Shown here one piece after another: positions 16,184 through 24,271 of a DNA stretch of 40,634 nucleotides. This stretch comes from Geobacter sp. UBA698. GTDB lineage: Bacteria > Desulfobacterota > Desulfuromonadia > Geobacterales > Pseudopelobacteraceae. A program made the translations under genes and the position numbers. How positions within the stretch are numbered: position 1 is the stretch's first letter; every line of letters starts with the position of its first letter. The notes under the pieces were generated by a model. It saw nothing but the letters and a program-made list of their open reading frames with translations. It was not told the DNA's origin and did not search any database. Location of the stretch: NCBI GenBank assembly GCA_002298925.1, contig DBMM01000130.1, forward strand, positions 6,680 through 47,313. Reading direction: 5' to 3'.

Positions 16184-17518
16184 ATGAACATCTCCGTCAT
16201 CGGCCTCGGCAAACTGGGGCTATGCACAGCGGCGTGCTTCGCCTCAGCCGGACATACGGTTTACGGTTTCGATCTTAACGATCATTTCAGGAGTGAACTG
16301 AAGTCCCGTCGTAATCCCATAGAGGAGACCGGTCTGACAGATCTGCTGGAATCAGCCTGGGCAACTCTGCATATCGTAGACAGCTATGAGGCTGCCCTGC
16401 AGGCCTCGGATATAACCTTGATCATCGTCCCCACCCCCAGTCTCCCCGATGGTCGCTTTAGCAACGACTACCTGGTCAATGTGCTGGATGGATTGGCTCC
16501 GGCATTGAAGGCCAAAAACGGCTTCCACATCGTGGATGTGGTCTCGACCGTTATGCCAGGTACCTGTGACACCATTTTCAAACCGCTTCTGGAGCAAGCC
16601 ACCGGCAAACGTTGCGGGACCGACTTCGGCCTGGTTTACAACCCCGAATTCATCGCACTCGGCTCGGTGATCCGCAACTTCCTCAACCCGGACATGGTGC
16701 TGATCGGTACTTCGGACGAACGTTCCGGCTCCGTCGTCCGTGAACTCTATGCTTCTACCTGTAAGACCTTGCCAGCCATGGCCGTCATGTCGCTGATCAA
16801 TGCCGAGATCACCAAGATCAGCCTCAACTGTTATGTCACCATGAAGATCAGCTATGCCAATGGTCTGGCGGCGATCTGCGAGCAGGTGCCGGGGGCTGAT
16901 GTGGATGTCATCACCGCTGCCATCGGCGCCGATAGCCGTGTGGGGAGCAAATGCCTCAAGGGAGGACTCGGTTTCGGCGGTCCCTGCTTCCCTCGTGATA
17001 ACCTCGCTTTTCAGACCTTTGCCGAGGAGTTTGGCGCTGAGGCTCTGTTGGGCAAGGCGGTTGTTGCGGTCAACAACAGCATACCGGAGCGGCTATTTAA
17101 AAAGGTTTCTGAACAGTGCGTGCCGCCGGCAAAGGTGGCCCTGTTGGGGCTCTCCTACAAGGCCGATACACACATCATTGAGGAATCTCATTCCATTATT
17201 CTGGCAAAGAATCTTATCGCAGCCGGCTACCAGGTGGCCTTGCATGACCCAACAGCCATTGACGCGGCGCGTGATTTGCTCGGAAGTAATGTGATATTTT
17301 TTAATGACATGTACGAATGCCTGACCGATGCATCAGCAATCATTTTGCTGACCGACTGGCCCCAGTACCGCGATCTTGACTGGAAACACATTGCCACGCT
17401 CACATCTTCTGGAGCACTTGTCCTCGACAGCTGGCGTATCGCCAAAAAAGCAGCCACGCCGGGCTTTACCTACATTCCGGTTGGAGTCGGCAACCCTGCA
17501 AAGGATGAAGCCTTATGA
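16184..17518 (+). CDS. UDP-glucose/GDP-mannose dehydrogenase-family enzyme
   Basis: The protein has 444 residues, the usual length for this family. The N-terminal Rossmann motif is VIGLGKLGL. The central region has NPEFIALG, the helix with AEITKISLNCYVTMKISYAN, and the catalytic cysteine Cys268 in GGLGFGGPCFPRDN. The C-terminal domain contains LLGLSYKADTHIIEES. It oxidises C6 of a nucleotide sugar twice with NAD+ to give a uronic acid donor. The particular sugar is not resolved by sequence. The stop overlaps the next gene by 4 nt (ATGA), so translation with the following methyltransferase is coupled. That suggests the uronate is methylated or used with it. Confidence 0.92.
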   Translation: MNISVIGLGKLGLCTAACFASAGHTVYGFDLNDHFRSELKSRRNPIEETGLTDLLESAWATLHIVDSYEAALQASDITLIIVPTPSLPDGRFSNDYLVNVLDGLAPALKAKNGFHIVDVVSTVMPGTCDTIFKPLLEQATGKRCGTDFGLVYNPEFIALGSVIRNFLNPDMVLIGTSDERSGSVVRELYASTCKTLPAMAVMSLINAEITKISLNCYVTMKISYANGLAAICEQVPGADVDVITAAIGADSRVGSKCLKGGLGFGGPCFPRDNLAFQTFAEEFGAEALLGKAVVAVNNSIPERLFKKVSEQCVPPAKVALLGLSYKADTHIIEESHSIILAKNLIAAGYQVALHDPTAIDAARDLLGSNVIFFNDMYECLTDASAIILLTDWPQYRDLDWKHIATLTSSGALVLDSWRIAKKAATPGFTYIPVGVGNPAKDEAL

Positions 17519-18354
17519 GCACCAGTAACCCCTTCAGCAACATCGAGCTTGAAAAGGTCCAGAATTACTGGAATGCACGCCCCTGCAACATCCGGCATTC
17601 ACAAAGTCCGGTGGGCACCAAGCAGTATTTCGATGAGGTCGAGGCCCGCAAATATCGTGTTGAACCGCACATACCGCTCTTTGCTGAATTCGAGAAATGG
17701 AAGGGCAAGAAAGTGCTGGAAATCGGCTGCGGCATTGGCACAGACACGATCAACTTTGCCAGGGCCGGAGCACAGGTCACGGCTGTCGATCTTTCGACCG
17801 AATCACTCGCGCTGGCCAAAAAGCGGGCCGAGGTCTTTGGATTGGACAACATCACCTTTTATCAGGCCAACGCAGAACAATTGAGTGATTATGTACCGGT
17901 CGAACGCTACGACCTGGTTTATTCGTTTGGTGTCATTCACCATACCCCGCATCCCGGGCGGGTTATCGAACAGATCCACAAGTATATGGATAAGGACAGC
18001 ATCTTCAAGATCATGGTCTACCATCGTTCCTCGTGGAAGGTCTTCTGGATGCAGTTGAAATATGGCAAAAAACCTGGTGAGACCCTGGATGAGTTGATTG
18101 CCCGTTATTCAGAAGCTGAAACCGGTTGTCCGGTCACCTATTCATACACTGCTAAGACGGTCAAGGCGTTTCTGAAAGGTTTCCAGATCATCGATACAAA
18201 AATCGACCATATCTTCCCCTACAGCATCCCCGAGTACCGTAATTATCAGTTCAAGAAGGTCTGGTACTTCCGCTACCTGCCTCAGGCGCTCTTTCGCTGG
18301 ATGGAGCAGCGTTGGGGTTGGCATTTGTGTGTAACAGCGCGGAAGTTATCTTGA
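17515..18354 (+). CDS. class I SAM-dependent methyltransferase
   Basis: This 279-residue protein has motif I VLEIGCGIGTDTINFA (near residue 67), acidic motif II VTAVDLSTES and motif IV YDLVYSFGVIHHTPHP, typical of Methyltransf_11/25 enzymes. The N-terminus NYWNARPCNIRHS is also frequent in methyltransferases of polysaccharide clusters. Its ATG overlaps the stop of the nucleotide-sugar dehydrogenase by 4 nt, so the two are very likely co-translated. Likely action: O- or carboxyl-methylation of a sugar. The target is inferred only. Confidence 0.88.
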   Translation: MSTSNPFSNIELEKVQNYWNARPCNIRHSQSPVGTKQYFDEVEARKYRVEPHIPLFAEFEKWKGKKVLEIGCGIGTDTINFARAGAQVTAVDLSTESLALAKKRAEVFGLDNITFYQANAEQLSDYVPVERYDLVYSFGVIHHTPHPGRVIEQIHKYMDKDSIFKIMVYHRSSWKVFWMQLKYGKKPGETLDELIARYSEAETGCPVTYSYTAKTVKAFLKGFQIIDTKIDHIFPYSIPEYRNYQFKKVWYFRYLPQALFRWMEQRWGWHLCVTARKLS

Positions 18355-18380
18355 ACTATTAGCAGTCAACGAGGTTATTC

Positions 18381-19280
18381 TTGCTAACTCCTGCCACAGC
18401 TTATTGGAAACAACGACATAACCTTTCCGAACTCTGTAGCCGGTTTAAGGTGATGGGCGAGACCATCGGCGAACTTACACATCTGAGCTATTTCCAGTGG
18501 GCACAGCTTGCTGCCATGGCGTTGGAGTATAAGCCCGATCTGATCCTCGAACTGGGCAGAGGCAAAGGCAACTCGACCTGCGTCTTTACCGAGGCTGCCA
18601 ATATGCTCGGGAGCACCAAGGTAGTAAGCCTCTGCTTGGGGTCACATTTTGTTGAACATTCGTTGCCGCGTCTTTTTCAGAATGCTTCTATTTCATCAGG
18701 CTGGCTCAAGCGACTGGAGTGCTGGGTTACAGACATTCTCTTTTTCGACTTTGAGACGTTATTGACCAAGTACAACAGAATCCTGGTGTTTTGGGACGCT
18801 CATGGATTTGAAGTAGCAAATTGCGTTCTTGGCAGAATTCTGCCCTTAATTCAGCACAAACAGCACATTGTGTTGATGCATGACATATCTGATCAGCGTT
18901 ATCTCAACACGGATACACTTAACTACAACGACCAGATTCTCTGGCGCGGCAGCGATGCCGAGGGTGCCAGAATGGTTCTCGGCTTCATCAACTCCGCGGT
19001 GCCGCAAGCGATATCGATCACGGATTTTTCATGCCGCAATGGGATCGACCTCCTGACAGCAGATCACAGTCTGCATACCGAATTAGGGCCTTGCAACGAA
19101 AAGGTTGCCGAGATGACACATCTGCTGGGAGACGACTTTTTCTCTCTCGACGCCCACTGGCTCTGTTTCTCGCTCAACAACCATCCCGGCCCCTTTACCT
19201 TCCCTCGTTTTGTGCAACCGGAAAAGCCTATGCTGGACTGTTCTGTTGATCTTTTGCAGCAGCTTAATAATACGTTGTGA
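18381..19280 (+). CDS. divergent class I methyltransferase-like protein
   Basis: The product has 299 residues. DLILELGRGKGNSTCVF (near residue 55) looks like SAM motif I but with Arg in place of the usual small residue after the first Gly. VLMHDISD near 170 parallels the HD motif of CmcI/Methyltransf_24-like proteins. The rest is not recognised. The start is TTG 18381 with GAGG 6 nt upstream, and no better ATG is near. The gap from the preceding gene is 26 nt. It may be a methyltransferase or a catalytically altered relative, and the exact role is unknown. Confidence 0.7.
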   Translation: MLTPATAYWKQRHNLSELCSRFKVMGETIGELTHLSYFQWAQLAAMALEYKPDLILELGRGKGNSTCVFTEAANMLGSTKVVSLCLGSHFVEHSLPRLFQNASISSGWLKRLECWVTDILFFDFETLLTKYNRILVFWDAHGFEVANCVLGRILPLIQHKQHIVLMHDISDQRYLNTDTLNYNDQILWRGSDAEGARMVLGFINSAVPQAISITDFSCRNGIDLLTADHSLHTELGPCNEKVAEMTHLLGDDFFSLDAHWLCFSLNNHPGPFTFPRFVQPEKPMLDCSVDLLQQLNNTL

Positions 19281-19347
19281 TTTAGAGTGTCTTGATGCTA
19301 TCTGAATTTAGATCAAACTGCTGGAACAATGTTCACAAGGCCACATT

Positions 19348-19452
19348 ATGAAGTTGCTACATCTTAGATCCAACAGAGAAGAACCAAAGCATTTGTTCGG
19401 AAGCAATGCCAGTCATATTCCAGAAATAGTTGTTCAAAGATATACGGTATGA
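19348..19452 (+). CDS. possible 34-residue leader peptide overlapping the radical-SAM gene
   Basis: An ATG at 19348 with AAGG 7 nt upstream opens a 34-codon frame that ends in TGA at 19450-19452. It overlaps the next ATG as ATGA. The peptide (MKLLHLRSNREEPKHLFG...) is basic at first with no hydrophobic segment. The following gene lacks a strong site of its own, so translational coupling is a reasonable role. It could also be a chance frame. No precursor-peptide motif is recognised. Confidence 0.3.
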   Translation: MKLLHLRSNREEPKHLFGSNASHIPEIVVQRYTV

Positions 19453-22355
19453 AAAAGATTCTTCTGATTCAGCCATGGAATTATCATGATGAAGGAGTCA
19501 AATATCGCGACTTCTCTCAGGAATGGCGTAATGGCCCATATTCATTGTTATGCTTGGCAACAGCTCTAAAGCAAGAAAATATCCCGGTGAGGCTCTTAGA
19601 CCTTCAGCCCGTATTAGTCAAATCCGGTGGCGAGATCGACAATACACTAAACCATTTGGAGAACGAATTAGTTGATTTTGTGCCTGACGTTATAGGAATA
19701 AGTTTTTTTTCATATCAGTACTTAGAAACTGAAAAAATAGTAAAGTTCTGTCGGAAGATTTGCAAACAAACCGGCATAAATCCACTTTTCATAGCAGGTG
19801 GAATTCACGCCTCGGTTGAACCCCAAGAAACAATCAAACAACTCGGATTTGATTATGTGTTTGTAGGTGAAGCAGATCAAGGAATCATTGAAATTGCGAA
19901 ATCAGACACTGTAGAATCAGTTCAAGGCATTGTTTCGAGTAACGGCTCAATAACAAGAGGCGTACCAGTTAATGATCTAAACGATTTGCCTTTTCCTGAT
20001 TGGCAACTTTGTGACGTTGGTTTTTATACAGCGCCTTCGTTCGCTAAGACATCAACACGGGCCGTACGAACAGTTGACATGCTAATAGGACGCGGATGCG
20101 CCTATAGATGTTCATTTTGTGCCTATTCCACTCTCAGTAAAGTACGCTATTATTCCGTTGAATACCTGATTCAACAGATGATTAACCTCAAAAACACTTT
20201 GAATATAGACAGTATTTACTTTATCGACAGTAGCATTGGCAATAATCGCAACCTGTTAGTAAAATTATGCAATAGTATAATTGCAACAAAACTAAACAAT
20301 GAAGTTGAATGGTACGCAAACATTCGAGCAAATCAGGTTGACGAATATCTTCTTCTCCTTATGTGGGAAGCAGGCTGTCGTTTTCTTTTTTACGGCTTTG
20401 AATCAGGCAGTCAACGAATACTTGATTTGATGAACAAGAAATGTACGGTAGAGCAAAATATTGCTGTTGCTCAACTTCATAATAAACTTCAATTTCCATA
20501 TCATGCTTCTTTCATTCTCGGGTATCCGACTGAGACGGAAGAGGATATCATTCTTACGCAAGGCTTAATAAACGAACTAAAACCTTACCGAAGCGGCATA
20601 AATTGGTATGTCCCTCTACCAGGCTCTGACGACTATAACAAACTAAGAGACTCTGGATATCTTGAGCTAACCGATCCTCATGAATGGCGCAATATTGGTG
20701 AGGTGCTGACAACAGGCAAAGTATATGCTTCAATAGATGCCAGTCATTTTCGTCAACTTTTTACAGCTACTTGCAACCAAGCTAATGAATTGAATACCAA
20801 GCACCAGGGCAGCCCTTGGAATGGACCATCGCTATCGAGGAAAGACCACATGAGTAATCATGCCACTGCTTCACTTGAAAATAAGCTCCGGGAGAAATGG
20901 CAAGAGATTCCTGCAACTCGCCAGGATAGAGCATTCAGCTCTGACCTTCTCAACTGGCCAGATGAACAACTGCTTGACTACTGGGAAGAGTGCAGGCGGC
21001 AAACTACAACACCTGATGTCCGCGGCTGGTTCCAGGACCTCTACAAGAATGATTTCATCGGGCTTGATGTTGCCGATGTTGGTCCAGGTGTTGGAGTCGA
21101 CGGAATCTACTTTGCCCAACACGGCGCAAACCTCACCTTTGTCGATATCGTAGAAGACAACCTCAAGCTGCTTGAAAGAATCTGCAGCCTGAAAGGTATC
21201 AAAGCTGATTTTTACTTCATTGATGATTTCTTTTCTTATCATTTTAAGAAAAAGTTTGACGTATTTCTGTTCATTGGTTCCATGATTAATGCTCCCTTTG
21301 ATTTCACCCAACGCCAACTGGAAGCCCTGCTAACGTTTCTGCGCCCTGGCGGAAAGGTGCTCATGCTGGCTTATCCGGAAGAGCGTTTTATAACCAGTGG
21401 CACAAAGGACCAAGCAGAGTTTGCAAAAACGACGGATGGTGAACGTACACCCTGGATAGAATGGTATAACGACGAAAAGATCAAGCATCTATACGGTCCC
21501 GGCTATAATCTGAACTGGAGCCGTAATTTTGGTAAAGACGATATCGAGTTCAATTGGTTTGAACTTACTAAGTTGGAAAAAGATTCCTGCCAGCAGCAAG
21601 CTGCAACGAGTACCTCTGCAGAATTCATTCAAAACTTTCCTATTATCCATGTGTTTGATCTGCCGACAGCCATCGCTTCCAGCCTGACCTTGGACACCTC
21701 GAGACTTTCCTTAAACAAACCATTCTCGGCGTGGCGTATGCAGACTGACGATTCTCCGATCCTGCGCTACCTCTACCGACATTTCCAGCCCAAGCGACAC
21801 TTGGAGTTCGGTACTTGGTTGGGTGAAGGCGTAACCTACTGCCTCGAAGAAACCGAAGCCACTGTTTGGACCGTAAATCTCCCATTTGGCGATGCGAGTT
21901 CCTCGTACGGATTTTATACTGAGGATATTCCGGATGCTCAGCGCTGGGCAGAGAAAATTGGTCTTCCTGTTCGTAACAGCTATACCTCTGATGCTATCGG
22001 TTTCATCGGCAAAGCCTATTTGGAAAAAGGGTATGGTAGAAGAGTCTGCCAGATCTACGCTGACAGCCGCGAGTGGGACACATCGGCCTATCCTGGTGGA
22101 TTCTTTGATTCCATCCTGATCGATGGTGGCCATACCAAGGAGATCGTAATCAGCGACACCCACAAGGCCTTGCCGCTTTTGCGCTCCGGCGGACTTATGT
22201 TGTGGCATGACTTCTGTCCACCTATGTACGGGCGAAATGAGAATACACGCGAAGTAATTGAAGCGATTTCGGCTGAATGGGATTTGATCTCCACCCAGAT
22301 GGCTAAAGTTTTCTGGATTTATCCCAGCTGGATACTGATTGGCATCAAGAAGTAG
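19449..22355 (+). CDS. B12-binding radical-SAM protein fused to two methyltransferase domains
   Basis: The protein has 968 residues with three parts. Part one (about 1-465) has a cobalamin-binding-like N-terminus (ILLIQPWNYHDEG, DVIGISFFSYQ, FIAGGIHASVEP) and a radical-SAM core with Cys217, Cys221 and Cys224 (CAYRCSFC). This layout is known for B12-dependent methyl or ring-forming enzymes. Part two (about 468-715) is a class I methyltransferase (VADVGPGVGVDGIYFA, LLTFLRPGGKVLML). Part three (about 735-968) is a Methyltransf_24-like domain (HLEFGTWLGEGVTY, DSILIDGGHTKEI, GLMLWHDFCPP). Part one is AT-rich (17 of 60 GC in 19681-19740), while parts two and three look like neighbouring genes. GAGG and ATG 20850 (Met468) mark a possible internal start. 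Confidence 0.85.
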   Translation: MKKILLIQPWNYHDEGVKYRDFSQEWRNGPYSLLCLATALKQENIPVRLLDLQPVLVKSGGEIDNTLNHLENELVDFVPDVIGISFFSYQYLETEKIVKFCRKICKQTGINPLFIAGGIHASVEPQETIKQLGFDYVFVGEADQGIIEIAKSDTVESVQGIVSSNGSITRGVPVNDLNDLPFPDWQLCDVGFYTAPSFAKTSTRAVRTVDMLIGRGCAYRCSFCAYSTLSKVRYYSVEYLIQQMINLKNTLNIDSIYFIDSSIGNNRNLLVKLCNSIIATKLNNEVEWYANIRANQVDEYLLLLMWEAGCRFLFYGFESGSQRILDLMNKKCTVEQNIAVAQLHNKLQFPYHASFILGYPTETEEDIILTQGLINELKPYRSGINWYVPLPGSDDYNKLRDSGYLELTDPHEWRNIGEVLTTGKVYASIDASHFRQLFTATCNQANELNTKHQGSPWNGPSLSRKDHMSNHATASLENKLREKWQEIPATRQDRAFSSDLLNWPDEQLLDYWEECRRQTTTPDVRGWFQDLYKNDFIGLDVADVGPGVGVDGIYFAQHGANLTFVDIVEDNLKLLERICSLKGIKADFYFIDDFFSYHFKKKFDVFLFIGSMINAPFDFTQRQLEALLTFLRPGGKVLMLAYPEERFITSGTKDQAEFAKTTDGERTPWIEWYNDEKIKHLYGPGYNLNWSRNFGKDDIEFNWFELTKLEKDSCQQQAATSTSAEFIQNFPIIHVFDLPTAIASSLTLDTSRLSLNKPFSAWRMQTDDSPILRYLYRHFQPKRHLEFGTWLGEGVTYCLEETEATVWTVNLPFGDASSSYGFYTEDIPDAQRWAEKIGLPVRNSYTSDAIGFIGKAYLEKGYGRRVCQIYADSREWDTSAYPGGFFDSILIDGGHTKEIVISDTHKALPLLRSGGLMLWHDFCPPMYGRNENTREVIEAISAEWDLISTQMAKVFWIYPSWILIGIKK
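20837..20852 (+). promoter_or_regulatory. internal ribosome-binding site and ATG within the fusion gene
   Basis: GAGG (20837-20840) lies 9 nt before an in-frame ATG (20850-20852, Met468). It coincides with the domain junction and the change in base composition, so a separate methyltransferase product could be made here. Confidence 0.4.
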
Positions 22356-22375
22356 AATATTGTATAGAGGTCTGA

Positions 22376-24229
22376 ATGATATCAGTTATCGTTTATGGTC
22401 GTAACGACTCCTACGGGTATAATCTGGCAAAGCGTGCAGCCCTCAGTATCAACTGCATTGCCCATCTTCTGAATGATCCCGATGACGAGATAATTTTCGT
22501 CGACTGCAACACCCCCGATGATATCCCCACCTTTCCGGAATCGATCGCCGACACCCTGACGCCGAAGGCAAAGCAATTGCTCCGTATTCTGCGTGTACGC
22601 CCCGAACAGTATGAGCGGGGCAAGAACGGTTCCAAATTCAAGGTGCTGGAACCGCTCTGCCGCAACATCGCCATTCGCCGGAGCAATCCCGCCAATCGCT
22701 GGATTCTGAATACCAACACGGACATGGTGTTCACGCCTCTGGAAGAAGGAATGTCACTCTCCCGGATGGTCAGTGAGCTTCCTGATGGCTTCTATGAATT
22801 ACCCCGCTTCGAAATGCCGGAATCGTTATGGGAATCTACCAACCGAACCGAACCGGCAGATGTCATCCGCTCGTTTAAAACCTGGGGGTTGAGGCTTCAT
22901 CTCAACGAAATTGTTACCGCCTCCAAAGAGTTGATCTTCGACGGCCCAGGAGATTTCCAGCTCTCTCCGCGGAGCCAACTTTTCCAGATACATGGCATGA
23001 ATGAGCAGATGGTGCTGGGGTGGCATGTGGACAGCAACCTGTGTAAGCGAATGTGGCTGCTGAACGGCGAGACCAGAACGATTCTTGATCGGCTGTATGC
23101 TTTCCACTGTGACCATACCCGTATCCAAACCGTCTACCATATTGCCGGTAAATCCACGGAGAATAGTCTGGCCGATTTTTTCATAAATGTTAGCACTCCA
23201 TTCGTGCCCGAACAGGCCACCACCTGGGGAATGCCCGAGGAAGAGATTGAAGATATACGCCTGGATGAGAATCGTATTACCCGAATCCAGGCTGCGCTCG
23301 AACAGATACTGCCAGGCATGGAGCGACCGATCACCGGTCTCTCCACGGTCAACAGCTATGACGTGGGACTATATTACGACAACTCCCACGTTATTCCTTA
23401 TGTTGCCGATATTATAGTTAATTTTTCGCCGCACCTACAGATTGGGTATTTCGGGTGCAATATTCAGTTGCTGGGCATGCTGGCCGATCTGAGGCGTCTG
23501 CTCGGTCATTCCGGCCAGATTCTGTATTGTACTGAACTTCTGCAATTGGAGTCGCCAGTGACTGGCTGCCTCCCATCAAGCCGGGATGAGATCTGCAGAG
23601 AAGCAGGATCATTCCTAGTTGATCTTTCAATGAAACATCTGCCGTCACGAAATAATTCAATCGGTCTGCCGATTCCGGATAAGTGCCCTGAGGTAGTTCA
23701 GTTCGCTCGCGAGATGTCGGACGTGATCATTGAAATTGCACGTTGTGAAAAAGAGGCCGCGGATAAAAAAAGGCTACTACGGCCTGCTATTTTTGTCGGA
23801 TGCCATAGCACGACCTTTGACGTGACAATAAAAAATCTCTTTTGCTGCGCAATGACACCAGCCAATACTTATGTCAGAAACGGTGTAATTTCACCCGAGG
23901 CCTTTACTAAATCCCCTCCGATCATGACGCTCCATTTCTACGTTATTGGATCTTCGCTGTCGGATGTCGTTGCCTGGACATCAAGCCACCTCAACAGGCC
24001 TGTCAGTCAGGAAGATGTCAGTTTGGCGCAAACACTGTACAACATGTTTTTGGAGTCACAGGAGAAGCAACAAGCTCTGGATGCTCTTGAAACCTTATTA
24101 AATTTCGATGCCGGCCGCGGCATGCTGGAGATGCAGATCGAGATTGCAAATATAAATGGGGTACCCGAACAGGGAGAGGCTTTGCGCAACTTTATTGCTG
24201 AGTATGAAAAACGCCCCTATAACTCATAA
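22376..24229 (+). CDS. large protein with GT-A-like N-terminal domain, C-terminus unrecognised
   Basis: This is a 617-residue protein. The N-terminus begins MISVIVYGRNDSYGYN, has DEIIFVDCNTPDD and NRWILNTNTDMVF (near 105-118). This order (beta strand, acidic strand, then a D-type metal motif) fits a GT2-like GT-A nucleotidyl-sugar fold. Residues beyond about 300 are not recognised. They contain several hydrophobic strand-helix units (PYVADIIVNFSPHLQIGYFG, RPAIFVGCHSTTFD) that might form a second Rossmann-like domain. There is no TM segment. It sits between the methyltransferase fusion and a FkbM fusion, and probably adds a sugar in the same pathway. Confidence 0.65.
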   Translation: MISVIVYGRNDSYGYNLAKRAALSINCIAHLLNDPDDEIIFVDCNTPDDIPTFPESIADTLTPKAKQLLRILRVRPEQYERGKNGSKFKVLEPLCRNIAIRRSNPANRWILNTNTDMVFTPLEEGMSLSRMVSELPDGFYELPRFEMPESLWESTNRTEPADVIRSFKTWGLRLHLNEIVTASKELIFDGPGDFQLSPRSQLFQIHGMNEQMVLGWHVDSNLCKRMWLLNGETRTILDRLYAFHCDHTRIQTVYHIAGKSTENSLADFFINVSTPFVPEQATTWGMPEEEIEDIRLDENRITRIQAALEQILPGMERPITGLSTVNSYDVGLYYDNSHVIPYVADIIVNFSPHLQIGYFGCNIQLLGMLADLRRLLGHSGQILYCTELLQLESPVTGCLPSSRDEICREAGSFLVDLSMKHLPSRNNSIGLPIPDKCPEVVQFAREMSDVIIEIARCEKEAADKKRLLRPAIFVGCHSTTFDVTIKNLFCCAMTPANTYVRNGVISPEAFTKSPPIMTLHFYVIGSSLSDVVAWTSSHLNRPVSQEDVSLAQTLYNMFLESQEKQQALDALETLLNFDAGRGMLEMQIEIANINGVPEQGEALRNFIAEYEKRPYNS

Positions 24230-24271
24230 ATTGTCAAGGCTGAGGCGCACTGGTGCGGGAGGCAAACTAGA

